Below the pieces are notes generated by a model, which saw only the letters and a list, made by a program, of their open reading frames with translations, ran no database searches and was not told the origin of the DNA. A program made the position numbers and the translations under genes. 45,756 nucleotides of DNA from a bacterium (GTDB lineage Bacteria > Gemmatimonadota > Glassbacteria > GWA2-58-10), in contig JAJFUG010000065.1 of NCBI GenBank assembly GCA_021372515.1, positions 1 through 45,756 of the forward strand, in the 5' to 3' direction. Below are positions 41,762-45,756 of the stretch, one piece after another (position 1 is the first letter of the stretch; every line of letters starts with the position of its first letter).

Positions 41762-42766
41762 TCATTCGGATTCTTTTCTCAGCTCGCGGCCCATCAGGCC
41801 GCAGACCGCCTCGCCCACCGAGCGGCCCTGGAACAGGATACTGTAAATCTGCTGCGTGATCGGCATCTCCACCTGCCGGCTGCGGGCGAGCTGCCAGGCG
41901 CTCTCGGTGGTGCGGATGCCCTCGGCCACAGTACGGCTGCCCGCGGTGATCGCCTCCAGGGTCTCGCCCCGGCCGATCCGGAGGCCCACGCTGCGGTTAC
42001 GGCTGAGGTCGCCGGTGCAGGTGAGCACCAGGTCGCCCAGGCCGGAGACGCCGGCGAAAGTTGAAGACTTGGCCCCCAGCGCCACTCCCAGACGGGTGAT
42101 CTCGACCAGGCCGCGGGTGATAAGCGCCGCCCGGGTGTTCATCCCCAATCCCGCGCCCTCGATCATCCCCGTGGCCAGGGCGATCACGTTCTTGAGCGCG
42201 CCGCCCAGTTCCACTCCGATCACGTCGTCATGCTTGTACACGCGCAGGTAGTCACTGGAGAACAGCGCCTGCACCAGCGTGGCCGTGGCCTCCTCGGTCG
42301 AGGCGGCGGTGATCACCGTGGGGCGCCGGCGCGCCACCTCGGCGGCAAAGCTCGGGCCCGAGAGCGTGGCGTGGCTGAACTCAAGCCCGGCCTCGCCCAG
42401 CACCTGGGCCTCGATCTGGCTCATTCGCAACAGGCTGCCGTTCTCGATGCCCTTGCTGGCGTTGACCAGCACCACGCCCGGCCGAAGCACGGGGCGCATC
42501 CGCTCCAGCATGGCGCGGGTCACGTGGCTTGGGCAGACCATCAGCACCAGCTCGGCCGGCGCGATCACAGCCTCGAGGTCGTTGTCGCACTCCAGGGACG
42601 GCTCCAGGCCGACCCCGGCCAGATACATCTCGTTTACGTGATTTTCCCGGATCGAGCGCACCACCTCGGGCTCGAAGGCCCAGAGACACACGCTCTCACC
42701 CTTGAGCGCCAGATGGTTGGCCAGGGTCGTGCCCCAGCTCCCGGCGCCCACCACAGCGATCCTCAC
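41762..42766 (-). CDS. gpsA: Glycerol-3-phosphate dehydrogenase [NAD(P)+]
   Basis: The 334-residue cytoplasmic enzyme reduces dihydroxyacetone phosphate to sn-glycerol-3-phosphate, the backbone for phospholipids. The start is GTG 42766, with AGGGAG 5 nt upstream; the first four bases overlap the plsY stop (GTGA). The NAD(P) site is RIAVVGAGSWGTTLA (2-16). Other family motifs are VNASKGIE, HATLSGPSFAAEVA, the catalytic-lysine segment GGALKNVIALATG and FAGVSGLGDLVLTC. The length is normal. Direct coupling to plsY makes sense because PlsY consumes the glycerol-3-phosphate. Confidence 0.96.
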   Translation of the reverse strand: MRIAVVGAGSWGTTLANHLALKGESVCLWAFEPEVVRSIRENHVNEMYLAGVGLEPSLECDNDLEAVIAPAELVLMVCPSHVTRAMLERMRPVLRPGVVLVNASKGIENGSLLRMSQIEAQVLGEAGLEFSHATLSGPSFAAEVARRRPTVITAASTEEATATLVQALFSSDYLRVYKHDDVIGVELGGALKNVIALATGMIEGAGLGMNTRAALITRGLVEITRLGVALGAKSSTFAGVSGLGDLVLTCTGDLSRNRSVGLRIGRGETLEAITAGSRTVAEGIRTTESAWQLARSRQVEMPITQQIYSILFQGRSVGEAVCGLMGRELRKESE

Positions 42767-43422
42767 TGTTTCTCCCTCCCCTGGCCGCCGCGGCTCAGGC
42801 GTTTTTCCTCTCCACGGACCAACCGCCCGATGTTGGAGCGGTGTGTGATTATTACCGCCAGGCAGATCAGGATCCCGAAGCCGCGCAGAAGCCAACTCTC
42901 GCCGGTTCCGGCCTCGGTGGTCAGCACGATCGCCACGGGCAGGGCCAGGGCCGCCGCAATCGAGGCCACCGAGACGATCCGGGTAAGCAGCATCAGCAGA
43001 GCCCAGACCACCACGCAGACCGCCAGGGCCTTGGGCGCCAGGGCCAGGAACACTCCGGCTGCCGCGGCCACGCCCTTGCCGCCGCGGAAACCGACAAACG
43101 GGCTGTAGACATGCCCGGCGATGGCCGCAAACCCCAGGGTCATGCCGAGGGCCACCCGGTGGCTGGCGCACAGCAGCGGGGCGATCAGGGGCAGCCAGTG
43201 CGCCGCGCTGAAACCCTTGAAAATGTCCAAGGCCAGCACGAACACAGCCGGGGCCACTCCCAGGGTGCGGAACACGTTGGTCGCGCCCAGGTTGCCGCTG
43301 CCGTGGGCGCGCAGGTCGATGCCGCGCAGCAGACGGCCGGTCAGGTAGCTCGTGGGCACTGCCCCCAGAAAATAGGCGGCCACAGTCGCTGCCAGCAGAC
43401 TCAGGACAAGGACGACGCTCAA
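42763..43422 (-). CDS. plsY: Acyl-phosphate:glycerol-3-phosphate acyltransferase
   Basis: The 219-residue inner-membrane enzyme transfers an acyl group from acyl-phosphate to glycerol-3-phosphate. Its motifs are all present: GSGNLGATNVFR, LDIFKG and GHVYSPFVGFRGGKGVA. Five to seven hydrophobic helices are visible. The start is TTG 43422, overlapping the der stop (TTGA); a later GTG would cut the first helix short. The C-terminus has a basic tail (RLVRGEEKRLSRGG). It is followed by gpsA with a 4-bp overlap. Confidence 0.95.
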   Translation of the reverse strand: MSVVLVLSLLAATVAAYFLGAVPTSYLTGRLLRGIDLRAHGSGNLGATNVFRTLGVAPAVFVLALDIFKGFSAAHWLPLIAPLLCASHRVALGMTLGFAAIAGHVYSPFVGFRGGKGVAAAAGVFLALAPKALAVCVVVWALLMLLTRIVSVASIAAALALPVAIVLTTEAGTGESWLLRGFGILICLAVIITHRSNIGRLVRGEEKRLSRGGQGREKQ

Positions 43423-44765
43423 GATTCAGTCTCTCTGGGCTTGCGCGCGCTCTTGCGGAAATCCAGCCGCAGAGGCGAGCCGGTTAACGGGAAGCTCTCG
43501 CGCAGACGGCGCGTGAGATAGCGCTTGTAATGCTCGGGCACCAAGTCCGGCTCGTTGGAATATACGGCGATCACCGGGGGACAGGTCTGCACCTGGGTGC
43601 AGTAGAGCAGCCGGATGTGCTTGCCGCTCACCGAGGGGGGATGGCTGCGGGCCACCGCCTCGCGCAGCGCCTCGTTCAGCCGCGCCGTGGCGATGCTCCG
43701 CGCCCGCTCCTGGCTCACCTCGAGCGCCAGGTCGAGGAGGCGGCTCACCCGCTGGCCCGTGAGCGCCGAGATGAACACCATCGGCGCGAACTCCAGGTTC
43801 GGGTTGTCGGCTTTCAATCCGGACTCGATCTTCGCCGGAAGGTTCGTTTCCTTGTTCTCGACCAAGTCCCATTTGTTCAGGGCCAGGATCAGCCCCTTGC
43901 CGTTGTCCACGGCCATGTTGGCGATGCGCAGGTCCTGACGGTTGGGGGGCTCGCGGCTGTCCAGCAGAAGGATCGTCACGTCGCAGCGCTCGATCGAGTG
44001 CACGGTGCGCAGCAGGGTGTAGTAATCCAGGCCCACGCTGGTTTTCATCTTGCGTCTCAGCCCCGCCGTGTCGATCAGCACCAGCGTACGCCCGTTGTAT
44101 ATCAGCGGTGTGTCCACCGGGTCACGGGTCGTGCCGGGGATGTCACTCACCAGCATTCGGTTCTCGCCGCACAGACGGTTGACCAGCGAACTCTTGCCAA
44201 CGTTTGGCTGGCCGATCACCGCCACCAGCACGGCGTCCTCGGGCAGCGGGGCGGGACGGGCCTCGCTGGGCGGAAGGGCCGACACCATCAGGTCCAGAAG
44301 GTCGCCGATACGCGTCCCCTCCATGGCCGAAATGGCCACGGCGCGCTCGAACCCCCAGCGGTGGAATTCCGCCGGGAGAGCGCGCGCGCCGCCGTCGATC
44401 TTGTTCACCGCCAGGACCACCGGCTTGCCGGTGCGGCGGAACATCTCCACCAGGTCATCCTCCTGTGCGGTGGGGCCCTCACGGCCATCCACCACGAACA
44501 GCAGGACATCCGCCTGCTCGATGGCGGCGTCCACCTGGTGGCGCACCTCCACCTCGAACTCGCCCAGCACCTCGGCCAGGATTCCGGCCGTGTCGACCAG
44601 TTCGAAGGCCTCACCGGCCCACTCGACCGGGGCGTAAAGACGGTCGCGGGTCACACCGGGTGTGCTGTCCACAATGGCCACCCGTCGGCCGACCAGACGG
44701 TTGAAAAGGGTGGATTTACCCACATTCGGCCGTCCCACCACGGCCACCAGCGGCAATGACTTCAA
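43419..44765 (-). CDS. der: GTPase Der (EngA), 50S ribosome assembly
   Basis: The protein has 448 residues and two tandem GTPase domains plus a KH-like C-terminal domain. Domain 1 has GRPNVGKST (11-19), DTPGVTRD-like DSTPGVTRDR, DTAG and NKID. Domain 2 has GQPNVGKSS, DIPGTTRDP, DTAGLRRK and NKWD. The KH-like end contains PPVIAVYSNEPDLVPEHYKRYL, usual for Der. TTG 44765 is preferred: AGGA lies 7 nt upstream and the protein then begins just before the P-loop as in other Der proteins. Longer starts at TTG 44867 or GTG 44861 cannot be excluded. It is part of the run with plsY and gpsA. Confidence 0.95.
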   Translation of the reverse strand: MKSLPLVAVVGRPNVGKSTLFNRLVGRRVAIVDSTPGVTRDRLYAPVEWAGEAFELVDTAGILAEVLGEFEVEVRHQVDAAIEQADVLLFVVDGREGPTAQEDDLVEMFRRTGKPVVLAVNKIDGGARALPAEFHRWGFERAVAISAMEGTRIGDLLDLMVSALPPSEARPAPLPEDAVLVAVIGQPNVGKSSLVNRLCGENRMLVSDIPGTTRDPVDTPLIYNGRTLVLIDTAGLRRKMKTSVGLDYYTLLRTVHSIERCDVTILLLDSREPPNRQDLRIANMAVDNGKGLILALNKWDLVENKETNLPAKIESGLKADNPNLEFAPMVFISALTGQRVSRLLDLALEVSQERARSIATARLNEALREAVARSHPPSVSGKHIRLLYCTQVQTCPPVIAVYSNEPDLVPEHYKRYLTRRLRESFPLTGSPLRLDFRKSARKPRETES

Positions 44766-44874
44766 TTCGTTTTCCTGTCCTTCTCCTGAGGGCGTCGCAT
44801 TCAACCGCAGCACCCGGATGGGTTGCTCCGTGCCGAACACCGACTCCACGGAGGACAACACTGTCAAGCCTGGA

Positions 44875-45330
44875 TCAGAGTTTCACCAACCAGACATCGC
44901 TCTTGTACTTTTCGCGGATTTCCGCAGCCGCTGTCTCGGCCTCGGCATAGCTGGGGTAGTTGCCCACCCGGACCCGGTACCAGCGTCCGTTGTTCAGATC
45001 GGCGTTCTCCACCCGGGCCTCGAACCCGTTGCGGCTGTAGAAAGCGGCCAGCTTCTCGGCCGACTCGCGGGTCTCCCAGGCCGCCACCTGGATCGTGTAC
45101 GGCCCGGCGGGCATGCCGGTGCGTGAAACGGCTTTCTTCACCTTGACCGGCTGAGCGGCCGGGGCGGCGGCCTGGGCCGTGTCGGCGGGCTGGGCCGCCT
45201 GCTGCGTGGTGTCCGGGGCCGCGGCTGCCGGCTGGGCCTGCGGCGGAGTCGCGCTCATCGGCGGCTCCTTCGGGCCACAGGCTGTCATCAGCATCGCCGT
45301 AAGGCCGATCAGCATCCAGTACTTTTTCAT
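44875..45330 (-). CDS. SPOR-domain lipoprotein
   Basis: The 151-residue protein has a lipoprotein signal with lipobox MTAC and C18. A flexible Pro/Ala/Gln linker (about 20-65) follows, then a SPOR domain (about 75-151): YTIQVAAWETRESAEKLAAF, NGFEARVENADLNNGRWYRVRVGNYPSYAEAETAAAEI. SPOR domains bind glycan strands stripped of stem peptides, chiefly at division septa. GGAG lies 6 nt before ATG 45330. It sits between the DUF512 protein gene and der, probably in the same transcription unit. Confidence 0.92.
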   Translation of the reverse strand: MKKYWMLIGLTAMLMTACGPKEPPMSATPPQAQPAAAAPDTTQQAAQPADTAQAAAPAAQPVKVKKAVSRTGMPAGPYTIQVAAWETRESAEKLAAFYSRNGFEARVENADLNNGRWYRVRVGNYPSYAEAETAAAEIREKYKSDVWLVKL

Positions 45331-45428
45331 CGTACTCTCCGTGGTTGAAGTGCATTGATTTCCGATTCAGTCCACTTTCCGAAAACCACGTCCTGTCAGC
45401 CGGTGCCGGTTCGACACGCCTGATTCTG

Positions 45429-45756
45429 TCACAAAGCCAACTCCAGAAGGGCCTGACCCAGTTCCCGCTCGGCGACCACCCGCGCCGGGGCGAGTTGGCT
45501 GGAAAGCTCCTCCAGAGTCATGTCATCCAGAAAATATCCTCCATCGTTCACCGCCTCGCCCGGCACGAGCCAGATATCGGCAAGGCCGGCCGCTTTCGCC
45601 GCAGCCAGGATGTCCCGTCCGGGCAGAAGCCCGGCCACGGTCACGCGGTCGCCCAGCAGGCTGTTAGTCGCCCGGGCCAGGCTGAAACGCGGCCCGAAAC
45701 GCCGCTCCAGGCGCGGGATTACCCGTTTCTCTATTATCGGCGCGAAATCGGTCCCG
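45429..45756 (-). CDS. DUF512 radical SAM/PDZ-type protein, C-terminal fragment (cut by window edge)
   Basis: About 108 C-terminal residues are visible; the N-terminal part lies beyond the right edge. The segment contains DFAPIIEKRVIPRLERRFG, ATNSLLGDRVTVAGLLPGRD and a NDGGYFLDDMTLEELSSQL stretch. These match the end of DUF512 proteins, which combine an N-terminal PDZ-like domain with a radical SAM barrel and are usually encoded next to der. The function of the family is not established. The neighbourhood supports the call. Confidence 0.85.
   Translation of the reverse strand, partial: GTDFAPIIEKRVIPRLERRFGPRFSLARATNSLLGDRVTVAGLLPGRDILAAAKAAGLADIWLVPGEAVNDGGYFLDDMTLEELSSQLAPARVVAERELGQALLELAL

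Noticed and set aside
44766-44867. Longer Der starting at TTG 44867 or GTG 44861
   Set aside because: The 30-odd added residues are not typical of Der, and a better spaced AGGA precedes TTG 44765. A weak AGG before GTG 44861 keeps the alternative open.
1-45756. CRISPR array, insertion sequence or prophage
   Set aside because: No regularly spaced direct repeats, transposase, integrase or structural phage genes were seen on either strand.

Overview
The window reads as chromosomal DNA of a high-GC, diderm (Gram-negative type) bacterium. The evidence for two membranes is direct: a TonB-dependent receptor, a TorF-like porin, a LolA-like carrier, several lipoproteins and Tat signals, and a lytic transglycosylase. 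The load of URO-D-like, Gfo/Idh/MocA, secreted ADP-ribosylglycohydrolase-fold and glycosidase-like proteins recalls uncultured candidate phyla of the FCB/Glassbacteria/Latescibacteria kind. That placement is inference from gene content; no ribosomal marker is present. There is no phage, insertion sequence or CRISPR array. The genes are intact except for those cut at the two window edges.

Layout. (1) 1-2.4 kb, minus: an exported flavodoxin (cut by the edge), a URO-D family protein and a Fe-S helix-hairpin-helix DNA glycosylase. (2) 2.6-5.2 kb, minus: a compact operon behind a near-consensus promoter, with a LolD-like ABC ATPase, a SPASM-like radical SAM enzyme and a LolA-like periplasmic carrier, and no permease. 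(3) 5.3-9.8 kb: cell-wall turnover, with a Slt70-like lytic transglycosylase, an inositol-phosphatase family enzyme and, divergently, a NamZ/DUF1343 muramidase. (4) 9.8-11.3 kb: a Cas4-like/DUF2779 nuclease fusion whose first active site lacks its acidic residue. (5) 11.6-17.5 kb, minus: a four-gene signalling operon of TonB-dependent receptor, YfiR-like periplasmic protein, hybrid histidine kinase and single-domain response regulator. (6) 17.7-30.5 kb, mostly minus: a secreted and periplasmic accessory block. It holds a Tat-exported Gfo/Idh/MocA oxidoreductase, a secreted toroid hydrolase-like protein with a candidate operator, a Tat-exported FAD protein with a discoidin-like tail, a small membrane protein, an operon of double-DTG aspartic protease, GH36-like glycosidase and PH-like membrane protein, a methyltransferase, an ADP-ribosylglycohydrolase-fold lipoprotein and a TorF-like porin. 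(7) 31-35.4 kb, plus: an animal-type UDP-glucose dehydrogenase, a glycerophosphodiesterase and a sodium/solute symporter, each with its own candidate promoter. (8) 35.5-41.1 kb: an exported SH3b plus eight Asp-box propeller protein that appears to be read from a leaderless mRNA, a DPM1-like glycosyltransferase and, divergently, a GT-C membrane glycosyltransferase with TPRs. (9) 41.1-45.8 kb, minus: a housekeeping run of tRNA-Pro(GGG), MerR-type regulator, gpsA, plsY, der, SPOR lipoprotein and the C-terminus of a DUF512 protein.

Working together: region 5 looks like an outer-membrane-to-inner-membrane relay. Region 6 looks like extracytoplasmic breakdown or remodelling of glycans and glycosides. 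Region 2 looks like export or handling of a radical-SAM-modified or lipidic product. Regions 3 and 9 serve envelope and phospholipid growth. Start codons were chosen by Shine-Dalgarno spacing, and several genes start at GTG or TTG. Promoters and operators were read by eye from hexamers and have not been scored.
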